A stretch of DNA of 64,000 nt from Aurifilum marmelostoma (Eukaryota; Ascomycota; Sordariomycetes; Diaporthales; Cryphonectriaceae): positions 310,001-374,000 of the forward strand of contig JAMXSV010000024.1 of the NCBI GenBank assembly GCA_027559495.1, written 5' to 3'. The stretch's first letter is position 1. Each line of letters begins with the position of its first letter. This document shows positions 1 to 11,657 of this stretch, piece by piece. Below the pieces are notes generated by a model. The model was not told the DNA's origin and did not search any database. It was given only the letters and a program-made list of their open reading frames with translations. A program made the position numbers and the translations under genes.

Positions 1-2202
1 CTGCGCGAGCTGCGAGAAGGCAAACGTCGCCTGTGTTGGTTACGATGCCATCACCAAGAGGGAGATCCCGCGCAGGTGAGTCGAGGTCGAGACGGGCAGA
101 CGGGGAACTGCATTACAGATAGATGGATACACTTGGAGGGAGGGAGGGAGGGAGGAGGAGGAGAAGAAGAAGAAGAGATAAAACATGACTGACATGCATC
201 TTTTCCAACAGCTACGTCTTTTACCTCGAAAACAGGATCGAGCACCTCGAGTCTCTGCTGCGGGCAAAGAACATCCCCTTCCCCTCCGCCGATAACCTCG
301 AGCTGTGCTCACGCATAGCCGCCGACAACATGTCCGTCCGCTCGCCCGCCGAGTCCTCTTCTGCCGCCGCACTCCCCCCGCCCGCGCCCCCCGAGACCAT
401 GGACGGCACCACCGCTGTAGGGGGCGGGCCCGGCAGCGAGAGGGGCGACGAGGCCAAGCTGCAGAGGCTGGTCTCGAGGGCCGACATCACCCAGGGCAAG
501 GAGGTCGCCGCCAACCCCCGCTACCTGGGCGCCGCCTCGGGCGTCTCCTTTGCCCGCGTCGTCTTCGCCGCCGTCCAGTCCTCGGTCAGCGAGAACAAGT
601 CCACCTCGGACAAGGCCGGCGTGCGGCCCTCGAAGCCCCTCGCCACCGCCGGGGGCGGCACCACCATGCGCGACTCCTTCTTTGGCCTGCACACCAAGCC
701 CACCATCAACCCGGCCCCCTTCCCGGACAGGGACGTCGCCACCGCCCTCGTCAGCCTGTACTTTGAGCACGCCAACCCCCAGATCCCCATCCTGCACAGG
801 GTCGAGTTCGGCAGGATGTTCGAGCAGGCCTACGACCCGGACGGCCCCCGCCGCGGCCACAGGGAGCTGTACATGCTCAACATGGTCTTCGCCATCGGCA
901 GCGGCATCATCATGGGCGCCACCGCCAGCAACAGGTCCGACACGAGCAACAGCGCCGCCAAGCCGGGCGAGGGCCGCATGTCCTCCAAGCAGGCCCAGCC
1001 CGAGGAGTACCACGCCAGCGCCATCGTCCACCTCGAGGCCTGCCTCAACAACAGCGGCGGCGGCCTCGAGGAGCTGCAGGCCGTGCTCCTCCTCGCCAAC
1101 TTCGCCCTGCTGCGCCCCGTGCCCCCGGGCCTCTGGTACATCGTCGGCGTCGCCGTGCGTCTCGCCGTCGACCTCGGCCTGCACTATGAGGACGGCAAGG
1201 ATGTCGATGCCGGCCTGCGCAGGGAGTCGGGGTTCCAGGGGGGAGGAGGAGGAGGAGGAGGAGGCGGCCCCGCCGGTGACGACGGCCGCCAGCGGGAGCG
1301 CGGCAGGAGGGAGTTTGTGCGCGACCTCAGGCGCCGCCTGTGGTGGTCCACCTACTCCCTGGACCGCCTCGTGAGCATCTGCGTGGGGCGGCCCTTTGGC
1401 ATCTCGGACCAGGTCATCACCACCGAGTTCCCCTCGGTGCTCGACGACGACCTCATCACCCCCGAGGGCTTCCAGGAGCCGCCCCCGGACATGGCCGGCC
1501 AGCCCACCTACAAGCTCGTGGCCCACCACTACTTCCGCCTGCGCCTGCTGCAGTCCGAGATCCTCCAGGTCCTGCAGTACCAGCAGGCCCAGGCCGCCAG
1601 GGCCTCGGGCCAGAACGTCCGGAACCCCTACATGCACACCAGCCTGCCCTCGCCCTTCCTCTCGCGCTTCGAGTCCTTCCGCGCCTGGCGCATCGACATC
1701 GACAAGAGGCTGTACGAGTGGAAGATGACCGCCCCGACCAAGCAGCACACCGGCGTCGGCTTCTCCACCGAGTTCCTCGACCTCAACTACTGGCAGGCCA
1801 TCGTCATGCTCTACCGCCAGAGCCTGAGCGTGCCCTCCATGTTCGAGGGCGAGTACAACACCTCCATGGACATGCACAGCCCCCACCTGCCCGGCAGCGC
1901 CGGCGCCAGCACCAGCGGGAGCGGCAGCGGCAGCGGTGGGAGTGCTGGTGGTGGTGGTCCCGGGGGTGCCGGGGCCACCGCCGAGCTGCGCGAGGACGAG
2001 GACAGGGTGTACCTCAAGGTGGCCGAGGCGGGGCAGAAGATCATGCGCCTGTACAGACAGCTGCACCTCGCAGGCGTCCTCAACTACACCTACCTCGCCA
2101 CCCACCACATCTTCATGGCAGGCATCTCGTACCTGTACGCCATCTGGCATTCTCCCATCGTGCGAAGCCGCCTCGTAAGTCTCTCTTTCTTTTTTTTCTT
2201 CT

Positions 2203-2235
<33 letters not shown>

Positions 2236-3368
2236 CTCACACACACATGTTGGACAATCTGGAATCCTCCTACTGACACCAAAAAAAAAAACCGGACAGA
2301 CCCTGGACGAGGTCGACTTCACTGTGCTCGCCGCCACGTCCGTCTTTGGTGACCTTAGCGAGAAGTGCCCGCCGGCCGAGGCATGTCGTGATGCCATCGA
2401 CAGGACGGCCAAGGCGACGATCCGGATGGCCAACTCGACAGGTGGCTTCGGCCAGGTGCACCCGCCCAGGTCCAGGGGCAGCCTGTCGGAGCAGCGCGAC
2501 TGGGCCCAGAGGAGCGACAGTGTCTCGAGCAACAGGGGAGGGTACCGCGCACCCCCCGCCGCCGCTGCCTCCTCACCACCAACACAGCAGCCACCACCAC
2601 CACCACCACCGCCAGCACCACAACAGCTCTCCTCAGTCCCGCAGGCCGTCCTCGCACCACCAGCACGGCCTGCCCAGCATCAGCGACGTCTACACCGCCC
2701 ACACCTCGCCCGGCCCACAGCTCCCGCCCATCCAGACCACCGTACCCCCCGGCCCCTACCGCATGAACTCGCTCCCCAACCTCAAGGCCGAGCTGGACGG
2801 CTTCTCCATGATGCGTAACCCTCCTCCCCCGGCGCGTAGCAGCGCCAGCGACAATGCCAGCGTCGCCGCCGCCGCGGTGGCAGCTGCTGCAGCATCAGCA
2901 GGCAGCCCCGAGGCCTCCTCCATCGACCCCTCTCTCCTCCCGTCCCCGACCGCCATGCGCACACCGCCGCCACAGCACGCCAGCACCACGGCAGCACAGA
3001 ACATGGCGGCCTACCTCGCTGCAGCGGCCGTGGCAGCGTCCCAGGCCTCGCAGTCCCAACAGCAGCCGTCCGTGTTCTCGCCCGTGTCCGCGGGGCTTCC
3101 ACCGCCAGGAACCGGCGCCGGCGGCGGAGGGTATGGCGATCTGTCTGCGATAGGATTCCTGGCTGGCAACGGCGGACTCAACGGCGTCGACATGGACGAG
3201 AGTGCGGAGAATGTAGACATGGGCTTTGGTCTGGGGTGGGAGGGGTTACATCACGATTTTAGTGACGGACAACAGCAGTATGACCTGTTTGATGGGTTCT
3301 TTTTCGGCGGGCAGCAGGGCGGACAGCAGGGGAACGGAGGGATGGGAGGATCTAACGGGGCACTGTGA
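1..3368 (+). CDS. Zn2Cys6 fungal transcription factor, 5' end outside the window
   Basis: Regulatory DNA-binding protein of the Gal4-type class, acting in the nucleus; targets unknown. The window opens inside the zinc cluster: the first codons read C-x2-C-x6-C, followed by a basic linker and a short coiled coil (Y-x-E-N-R-I-E-H-L-E). A fungal_trans (middle homology) domain covers roughly residues 195-450 of the visible part, including a WWSTYSLDR-x-V core and a GRPFGI motif. The C-terminus is rich in His, Gln, Pro, Ala and Gly and ends in an acidic/aromatic stretch typical of activation regions. Exons: 2-75, 212-2174, 2300-3368; donors GTGAGT and GTAAGT. The frame changes inside exon 3 at a C6 run (2552-2557): removing one C joins both halves in frame, while a 46-nt intron 2542-2587 would also work but is unusually short. 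About 1034 residues visible. Family call firm; pathway unknown. Confidence 0.85.
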
Positions 3369-3404
3369 TGATTTACTTTTTTGAGGTGATCATGATTCGA
3401 TGAT

Positions 3405-3448
<44 letters not shown>

Positions 3449-5186
3449 TCATCCATATATACCCATTTTTCACAGGCCTGGCAAAGGGGGGGAAATCTTG
3501 GGGGGGAAATGGGGTTTTGGGATCAAGGATTTCAAATTTTCTGGTGGGAATTGATTCTTTTGACTGGTGGTGTGGCTGGTTTGCTTTTGCCTCGTCGGCG
3601 TGGATTCACGAAACGGAACGAAACGGAACGACAGACATCATCATCATCATCATCATCATCACTAGCAGAATCGGCTCGGAGGGGACGGACTGTCTGTTTG
3701 TTTTCGCTTGGTTTTTATTCTTCTTCTTTTTTTTTTGCTTCTCAAGGATCTGCATAGGACTATCTGGTGTGTACTTAAGATGAAACCAACCCCCTCTCCC
3801 TTCTATATTCAGGGCTTTTACATGGGGGTTCATCATCTTGTCCTTTTTTTTCTTTCTTCTTTTCCTGCTTCTTCTTCCTTTGGGCTTTTGGGTTCATTGA
3901 TTATAACACTTGGGGACTCTGGGAGGTATATATCTTTTTGTTTTTTTTTTTTGTTTTCTTTTCTTTTATTATAGCGTGGAAAGGGAAACCATGAGATAAA
4001 GAGAACGGACTGGGCTCGGAGACAGGTTTTAGGTAATGGTGCTATGTTTGTTGGTGAGTGAAATCTCGGCAGAATGAAAGAAATATCAAGGATTTTCAGC
4101 TGAGCTGGGTCAAGATTTCATCTCTGATTTTTATGTTTTGGCTTTTGTTAAAACTTTTGGTTGGTTCAAGTAACTAACTTGATCTGAGGGGGGTGTTGGT
4201 TGTCTTCTTATTGGGTTGCTGCTGGGGATGCTGAGTATTCATTCCCCAGCCGGCACAGTTTACAATGCCAGTGAAGTATTCTTCTATGCCTCTGCAAAAG
4301 CCAGACACCTGCACCCTGGTCGTGGTGACAACAATAGTCCTCTAAATAAATGTACACGCACAGAGTCATGATTCTTTTTTATCTTGTTTTCATTCACTCT
4401 TCTAATACACAGCTACACACACAGACACACACACTGACATCCGTCATCTATTTTATAACAAACCCCCCCTTCCCTCCCCTTGCCCACGCAAGCCGGCCTC
4501 TCATCGTCCCCAACCCTCTCTTTTCTTCTCCTTTCTCTACCTCCAACTTTCAAGGTTATCATGGTACATTGAATTCTAGGACAAAAAACTAAAGAGAGAG
4601 AGAAAAAAATAAAAAGGGGAGATGTCCATCCAGCCGAGGTCCCTACCAAAAGGAAAGAAGAGAGATCAAGGAGAAAGTTTTGGGGGGGGGGGGGGGGGGA
4701 AGGGGAAGAAACCAAATCAAGACCAACGCCATCATGATGCAAAGAGAGAGATTATATATGTGTGCCTTTTGCTTTTCGTTGGTTCCGTCTCTTCTCTTTG
4801 CCCTGTAGGCTCTTAAAAACTTCCCCAAGAGCCAGCTTCATGTGACAGGGGGGTCAAACAGACAGAGATGAGACTCTGAAAGAGCTGGGCCACCTTTACC
4901 GACGTCGAGATCCTCCCTTTTTCTTTCCTTTCTTTCCCCCTCTCTTCCACGGGTATCCTCTCTCTTTCTTCATCGGTTGGTATTGTTGCCCTGCTACCCG
5001 AGTAACTAGGTGAGCAACCCTCACCAAGATAGGTGTTGGCGCTCATACCTGCAGGCACAAGGCCGGAGCAGCAAAGTGCCATGTCTGTGGCTGCCCTCAC
5101 AGGCACATCATTTAAAATCCCTCCCTATCGTCCCTCCCAGTCTTCCTCATTGTTGTGTTGTCAGCACGGCCTGCTGCTTGCTTCAT
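3369..5186. other. Convergent intergenic region with shared 3' ends
   Basis: Lies between the stop codons of the first transcription factor and the Mss116 gene, so it should hold two 3' UTRs. T-rich and low in coding signal. It contains a TG dinucleotide run (3414-3445), about eight ATC copies (3635-3660), several T runs and an 18-base G run (4682-4699). The short open frames lack GC3 bias and recognisable domains. No gene is supported here. Confidence 0.7.
3414..3445. repeat. TG dinucleotide microsatellite
   Basis: About sixteen copies of TG just after the stop codon of the first transcription factor, preceded by a short TA run. It lies in the probable 3' UTR or immediately beyond. Confidence 0.95.
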
Positions 5187-7083
5187 CTAGAAGGCGGCAC
5201 GCTGCGCGCCTCGCGAGTAGCGGTCTCCGCGGCCAGAGCCTCTAGACATGGAGTCGAAGGGGTCGGAGCTCTTCCGGCCGCCGAAGCCGCCGCGGCCTCC
5301 TCCAAAGCCGCCGCGACCACCATTCCGAGCGAACATGTCGTTGCTCGGCAGCCGGCGGTCGAGACCGATCTTAACGCCCGGAATACGCTCAAGGCCGGGC
5401 AGGCCCTTGGCGACGTTAGGTGGGAACGACGGTGTCTCGCGGAGACCGGCCTGGGTCGTAACCCAGTGGTTCGCCGCCGCCACACTGCTCTCGAGCCGAT
5501 CGCGCCTCTTGTCGGCCGCAAGCCGCACGTAGGAGTCCTGGATCTTGGACCTGGACACGCGGCTGAAAGCGTCGGCGACGTGTCGGAAGTGCGGGGGCAG
5601 GTCCTCCTTGGCGGCGCCCTCGGTCTGGATCTTGGCTGCCTCGATGGAGTCGTTGCGCTTGATGGGCAGTCCGGGCAGCACCTTGCGTGCGCTGGGGATC
5701 TCGTCCTTGCGCACGATCAGCCAGCCCTGGCCAGCCTTGTTGGCCCGACCTGTCCGGCCAAGACGGTGGATGTACTGATCACGCTCCGGAGGGACACCAA
5801 ACTGGATGACGTGCGTGACGCCGGGGAAGTCCATGCCACGGGCGGTGACGTCCGAGGAGATGAGGATGGCGGACTGTGCCTTGCGGAAGTCATCGGCGGC
5901 CCTGGTACGCGCTCTCTGGTCCAGGCCCGAATGTATAGCGTAGGTGGTGGGCAGCGACCTGATGTGGCGCGGGAGGTAGGAGAAGAGCTCGTGGAACATC
6001 TGAACAGTGGCGGTGTTGTTGAAGAAGGCGATGGCCTTGAAAGGCTCGGGGCCGTGCTCGCCTGCCTGGGCCTTCTCGGTGATCTCCAGGAGGGAGGGGA
6101 TGAAGTGCTCAAAGCCCGGCACCGGGAGGATGTGCTGCGGCACCCTCTCGTGGGTGGGGGCCTCGTTGGGGTCGATGGTCTGGACGAACTGGAAGTTGGA
6201 GGGGTCGACATAGGTCCTGGCCAGCGACACGACATCCCTGGGGATGGTGGCAGAAAAGAGGAGCGTCTGCCGGGGCACATCCCGTCGGTTCGGCAGCATT
6301 CCGACAATCTCGCGCAATTCCCTTTCGAAACCGACATCGAGCATGCGGTCGGCCTCGTCGAGGACGAGGGCGGACAGCTTGGGGGCGTCAATCTGGCTGT
6401 ACTCGTCGCTGAGAAGATCGTTGAGACGGCCCGGGGTGCCGACCAGCAGGTGGCAGCCCTCGAACCTGGTCTTGCGCAGCATCATGTTCTTGTTCATGCC
6501 ACCGACGGCCGTCTGGACGATGACGCCGGTGTGGCGGCAGAGCTTCCTGGCCTCGGCGCCGATCTGTTCTGCCAGCTCCCTGGTGGGCGAGATGATGATG
6601 GCGCGGATGTCGTCAGACTTGGCCCTGCTGCGGCCGGCACCACGGGTCGCAAGCTCGGGGTCGGTCTGGATGATTCTCTGGATGGTCGGGAGGAGGAAGC
6701 CAAGGGTCTTGCCAGTACCGGTTCTGGCCTGGGCGACACTGTGGAGAGAGAAAGAAGGAGGAGGACATGGTCAGTCGGATCTGTCATGGAGAAGGGGAAA
6801 AATTAACGAGGGAAACCCGCATGACGCGGGGCCCAGCACAACACAACACGTACATATCCTTGCCCTGCAGGGCTGGGTTGATGCTCATGGACTGGACATC
6901 GGTCATGTTCACGTATTGCATGTCGTCGGTGATGGCGCGGATGATGTTCTCGTGCACGCCGAGCGAGGACAGCTCGTCGAAGCGGGTGATGGGGCCAGAC
7001 GAGCCTTCAGTGTCGCGGCTGGTGGCCTCTGCGGAGGCGCTCGAGTAGGACCGCGCGAGAACCTGGCGGCCTATTGAGGCCAT
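5187..7083 (-). CDS. mss116: Mitochondrial DEAD-box RNA helicase (Mss116-like)
   Basis: ATP-dependent RNA helicase; in yeast Mss116 acts in the mitochondrial matrix on group I/II intron splicing and translation. Visible motifs in order: Q-motif region near residues 60-75, Walker A ARTGTGKT, PTRELA, GTPGR, DEAD inside VLDEADRMLD, SAT (LLFSATI), ARGMD and HRLGRTGR. The C-terminus is a Gly/Arg/Phe-rich RGG-like tail, as in other Mss116 proteins. One intron (6739-6853) splits the Ile just before Walker A: donor GTACGT, acceptor CACAG. With the ATG at 7083 the protein is 593 aa. That start gives a short Arg/Ser-rich presequence (RQVLARSYSS). The frame stays open upstream to an ATG at 7344, and the residues just before 7083 also look presequence-like, so a longer leader or an extra 5' exon is possible. 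Confidence 0.92.
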
Positions 7084-7720
7084 CAGGACAGCTGGTCTAC
7101 ATGTTGCAGCAGAGGGCCTCAGGGCGGCACCAGATGTGAGGACGGAGAGGGGGAGAGGAGGAGGAGGGTCGCACGGCGCGACAAGCTCGAGCCTGTCGCA
7201 GGAGCTGTCTCTTGAGCATCTTGAGAGATTGGAACAATTGTCAAGGCTGAGCACAAGAAGACAGTGACAGCAGAAAGACCAGTAAGCAGTCAGGTCGGAC
7301 TGGGCAGAAGTCGATGCTGGAGGTGGTGGGACAGTCTCGGACAAGATCAGCCTGTCTGTCGCGTGGTGGTAGAGTTTTCCTATATTTCACCACTCTCGAA
7401 AAGTCAAGGGTCGAATCAAAGTTTTGGGGGGGGGGGTGGAAAGACAGGCCCAACTGCACTAACACCCAAGTTTTATGTGGAGAACTTCCGAAAATCTTGT
7501 CCTATCGATAAGCCTTGCAAATCCCATCCCTGTCTGCGGATAGCTTTTGTCATCATCAACCCGAACCCTGATCTTGCATCCATGACAAGTACATACTTAG
7601 AGAGTGTTATTACAACCCAGTTGATATCCAGCATGCCTGATTGGTGCCATACCAATCATCACCATCAATTTGGACTTGACTGACACAACAGTCCAATACT
7701 ACACCACACCGGATAACTTC
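7084..7720. other. Intergenic or 5' leader region of Mss116
   Basis: Between the chosen Mss116 start and the stop of the gene at 7721. The open frame to 7344 could encode a longer leader. The rest (7345-7720) shows no supported coding exon; it has a G run near 7424-7437. Confidence 0.5.
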
Positions 7721-8381
7721 TCACCCCGTACCTGCAGTCCAGCACGCGGCAAAGTCCAGCAGCACAAGGAACCCGCTCCATATCAACAAGCACCGCTCGA
7801 GAATCGCCGCGACAGCACGGCCGAGGAGGCTGCGCCTTTCCATCTGTTCTTCTCGGTGCTCCTCTCGCAGGCGGCTAAGCAGTGTGGGAGGCAAGGAACG
7901 CCTCACCTCGGCGTGTTCGTACTCGTCGAGGTTCTTGGGCAGGGCTGCCAGGAGCCATGCTACGCCTTGCACGTAGGCTTTTCGCTCTCGCCTCCGAACA
8001 CAGTCTGGATGCTGGGGAAGGGTGCTCGAGAGGGCGTTGTTCATGAGTATCTGGCCTGTGAATGCATGTCACTAGGATGAGACCCCAGATCGCGTAAACA
8101 TGCTTGATGGCGGCCACTGCCTTACCTTGCATCGCACAGAACCGATCGAACCCAACTGTCCAGTCCAGCCCCGGACGCTCCACCAGATTCGTTGTCGTCG
8201 GCATCTGCGCGTGTTTCCGTCTCGGGCCAGCCAGTGTACATGCGCTGGACGACGCCCTGCGTCCGCGCCTAAGGGCGCTGTACATCTGGTCCTGGTGCAT
8301 CTCAGTGCTCATGGCCGCGCCGGCTGATGACGATGCACCGTGACCATCGTGCTCCTCCTTCGAGCCTACACCGCCGGTCAT
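7721..8381 (-). CDS. Uncharacterised protein with C-terminal hydrophobic segment
   Basis: I do not recognise a named family. Two exons, 8381-8126 and 8055-7721, are joined by a clean 70-nt intron (donor GTAAGG, acceptor CATTCACAG), giving 196 aa. The N-terminal third is low complexity (Ser, Gly, Ala, Arg). The middle part looks constrained: a D-W-x-V-G-F-D-R-F-C-A-M-Q-G-Q-I-L block crosses the splice site exactly in frame and runs into a Leu/Pro/Arg-rich helical stretch. The last 40 residues contain a Leu/Trp/Phe-rich segment that could be a single membrane anchor, with little after it. The ATG at 8381 was chosen because residues upstream of it look unstructured; the frame stays open to 8549. 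Splice consistency is the main evidence for a real gene. Confidence 0.6.
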
Positions 8382-10017
8382 GGCCAGAACGGAAGACTTC
8401 GATCCCCAGCCGCGGCTAATGGCACAGCGTCTTATTGTTCTTAGAGGGCCGAGACGGCTTTTTATCGCCGTTGGCAGTGCATTTCTGATGCCCTGGATAG
8501 GTAATATGTGGTCTCGATGGACGTGCGAGCCTTCTGTTTTGCCGTGCATGGTATGCAGTACTGCAGGGCTCTCTCTTTAGTAGTTTGATGAATTGACAGG
8601 TCCAGAGTGGTGAACTAGGTGAGCGCTCAAGGTGCCACGCCCACGATCCCGCGCTCAACAGCACAAGCCCCAGAGGAGTGTTGTTAGTCCGAAGGCTTCG
8701 AAGACGTGTAGACAAGACAGTACAGAGAGGAGGGTGTTTTCAGACGCCTTCGATAGCTATAATTGGCGCCACATATGTCTCAATAGCTTGGATGAGGTCA
8801 AGAGAATCGTGCAGTGTGGGATCAAACTATGCCGACTGAGACACCTTGACATATAAGAAGGAGGTACAACCGAATGAACCCAGATGGCAGGTTAGAAAAG
8901 ACAACAGACCACTTTAGGGGATGGGAAAAGGTAGACGACAGAATAACAGGCAAGCAATCTGATAAATATGAAAAGACCACAAGAGAGCAGCATGCGCTTG
9001 GACAACTAGCTTGACCATAGTATGAGGTTAACCAGCAGTCAACCACGTCTACACCCATCAACATGTGCGCCCCAAGTGAGAAGCCACGGGCAGGATTTGA
9101 TCCATAGTACTTCGGCCACCTGAGTGTTCTTTTTTTGTTTCTGCTTTTTTGTTTCTTCTTGTGAAGTTGTCAATTCAAATATACTTCGGGGTTTTCTTCC
9201 CGACATCGACTTCATTGCCTGGTTTATAGGGGCACATATATCCTGCATTCCAGCCCATCGAGACCCTGAAATGGACAAAATAGCATGTGAATGCGCCCGC
9301 CCCAAGCCTGGTCTTATCAGTTTATCTGCCCACTGACCTACTGTGGCACGAGTGGGTCTACAGCAGAAGGAAGGGGTCCCCCCCCTCCCCCAAGCCAACC
9401 CCCTCAAGGTGACCCCGCCAGCAGATCCAGGTCTAGAGCCTCAAATGGAGTTGACGGAGATGAGGTTATTGACCCTGAGACTTTTGACGAGATGGACTGT
9501 GAACCACAGCTAGCCTGCTCTTGTCTCCAGGATCCTCCGAGACAGGCTGTCTCCATGTTCAGATAAACTGCATCACTGAGCTGCACAGTGGTCTGCCAGA
9601 TATCAAGTTCCCACTCCCAGCAAGGAGCATATTGAGGGAACTCAAAAAGAGGGGTAGGAAACAGCCAATCGATCCTTGTCCCAGGTATTTTTGTAGCATT
9701 TTCTGCCCTCTCAGACCCTACGACAACCCTCCTCCTTCGACCGCCATTCCAAACAAAACCCACCAGCCCGAGCAGTTGTTGATATCTGATATGCCATGCC
9801 TTAAGCCAAGGAGAAACCATGTGATAAAACGAAGTATGTACGCGCAGGAAACGCCTTGCATTGTAGAAAGCCTCCATCCGCTGCGTCCAATATCTTCACA
9901 CCCCTTTCGAATCAACGTCGACCGGACAGCAAAGATCCTCTCCTCCCAGCCTCGCAGCCCACATTCAAACAAGGAAAAACCCCGAAATCCCTCCCCCCGC
10001 CATATTGATACCCGGCT
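8382..10017. other. Intergenic region, no supported gene
   Basis: About 1.6 kb between the unknown membrane protein and the cue1-like gene. Several short open frames exist on both strands, the longest on the minus strand at 9404-9877, but none shows codon bias, a recognisable domain or splice-consistent extension. No repeat of note. Confidence 0.55.
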
Positions 10018-10700
10018 TCATGAAGAAGACCCTGAAGCAGCCTTCTCCGCCGCAAGCTTGGCCTCCATCTTCCTCCTCGCAGCCAGGATCATCTCGTCCC
10101 GCCTCTTCTGCAGCAGCGACTGCCTCTCGTCCTTGTTGGTGCTCCACTTCTTGGCCTGGGCCCCATCCTCGCCCTCCTGCTGCTGCTGTATCTTGTCCTG
10201 CAGGTTATACCTCTGTATCAAGTTCGGCTGCGCGGGCTTCTCGGCCGCCTGCCTCGCCGCCGCCGTGGATTGTGTCGTCGACGCTGAAGAGCCCGTGTTC
10301 GAGCCCGGCGGTGGAGGGGGCTGGAAGGTGATGGGCGGCTGGGGTTGGCACGGGCAGTGTTAGTCATGACATTTCTTGTTTGAAAAAAGAGAGAGACAGA
10401 AAAAAAAAAGAGACATACCGTCTCTATCCTCCCGGACAGGATCTTCTCCGTGGTCGCCGCAATACTCCCCCCGTTCCGCTGCAGGTCCCACAAGATCGTC
10501 CGCCTGTCATACTGCGGGAACATCTGCTGTACCCTCTCGACGGCGACCTCGCGCTGCCTCATCTGCGACAGGGAGTCACGGCCCCCAGCGCCTGCGTGCG
10601 ACGACGGGGAGGACGACGGCGACGACAGCCACCTGTACAGCAGCCCGCCGAGCACGATGATCACCACCAGCGAGGGTAGCCCGTACTGGTCGTTGGCCAT
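10018..10700 (-). CDS. cue1: CUE-domain protein, Cue1-like ER ubiquitin-conjugation factor
   Basis: In yeast Cue1 anchors and activates the E2 enzyme Ubc7 at the ER membrane for ER-associated degradation. This 200-aa protein has an N-terminal hydrophobic anchor (about residues 10-25, LPSLVVIIVLGGLLYRWL). A CUE domain follows at about residues 50-92, with V-x-Q-M-F-P-Q, I-L-W-D-L and G-S-I-A-A-T-T-E-K-I-L. A Pro-rich linker leads to a basic helical C-terminus (DEMILAARRKMEAKL), matching the U7BR-like end of fungal homologues. Exons 10700-10419 and 10338-10018; the 80-nt intron (GTATGT...CCCCAG) restores T-P-P-I-T-F-Q across the junction. Only one ATG fits in front of the membrane anchor. Confidence 0.88.
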
Positions 10701-11657
10701 CTTTGCTTTTTTTTTCTTTCCTCGCCCTGTCTAATTCTGTCTGTAGAGTGGATGGGGCTGGCTACCGATCCGAAGACGAGGGAAAGCTCGGCGATGGGGA
10801 GCTGGTTATCGAGTTCAGCTTGAGTTGCTTGGTGCACACGTGGAGGTCCCGAGATATCCCGCCTCCGGGTGAAGTGTGGCAGGACTGGGCCCTGCCTTGC
10901 TCAGTCGGTAGTGTCGGTCTTGATAAACTTTGCTTGGAAAACGATCCGAGGTGAGTGCGCTGCGGTGGCCTGGTCAGGTCCAGATTGGGGGACTCAGGTG
11001 AAAGGAGCAGATAAAACTGGTGAGTTCTAGGTTTCGGGAGGCCAGTGATGCATGGTGCAGCATCACCGATCGACCATAGCGCCATAACTGGGGCCTAAGC
11101 AGTCAAGTGGTCGCTATATGTCCGTGCGCCACAGCTCTCAGGGTTAGGGGTGTTCATGACCGGTGGGGAAGACGAAACGCACCGCCAGCCTTGCAGACAC
11201 ACAAAAGTACATCATCGTCAGACCTTACAGAAGGCGGCAACATATTGTGATGACCAGTTCGAGTGCATGAGAGGTAGTGTTTTCTTTTGCTCATTAGGTA
11301 CTACTCCAGCAGATGTTCCATAGTCAAGACTTCTCTCATCATTTCGTATCAGCTTCCTTTTCTTTTGCCGTTACCACCAGGTCCCTCATCGCGTACACAA
11401 CAGCAGGCCGCGAAGGCCCGTGTGAGACAGAGTGCGCAATACCGAGCACACGGCCGAGCAAAGACCTCCATTTGACCAATGACGCCGTCCGAGCTCCTAT
11501 GGGTCCGACCCTCAGATCCTCAAATGCCGAATAAATCACTGGATTGGTTGAAGAGCAGAACTGACAAAACAGTACCGCGATGCCGCGCGGAATACCAAAG
11601 CCCCCGTTGGACCGGCGAAAACCAAACAATACAAAAGACAGGACCCTCGCTGGTTCC
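10701..11657. other. Intergenic region between cue1 and not2
   Basis: Holds the promoter and 5' leader of cue1 and the 3' UTR of not2, both on the minus strand. No open frame with coding character, repeat or RNA gene seen. Confidence 0.55.

Noticed and set aside
309..2282. Long minus-strand open frame (657 codons) opposite the first transcription factor
   Set aside because: It is antisense to a well-supported coding exon and exists because that exon has almost only C/G at third positions. No domain is visible.
5010..6806. Long plus-strand open frame opposite Mss116
   Set aside because: Antisense shadow of the helicase exon. The DEAD-box motifs on the other strand are unambiguous.
9404..9877. 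Possible minus-strand gene between the unknown membrane protein and cue1
   Set aside because: 157 codons with no codon bias, no domain and no splice-supported extension.
9521..10363. Plus-strand open frame of 280 codons overlapping cue1
   Set aside because: Its second half is antisense to the cue1 exon and its first half has no coding character.
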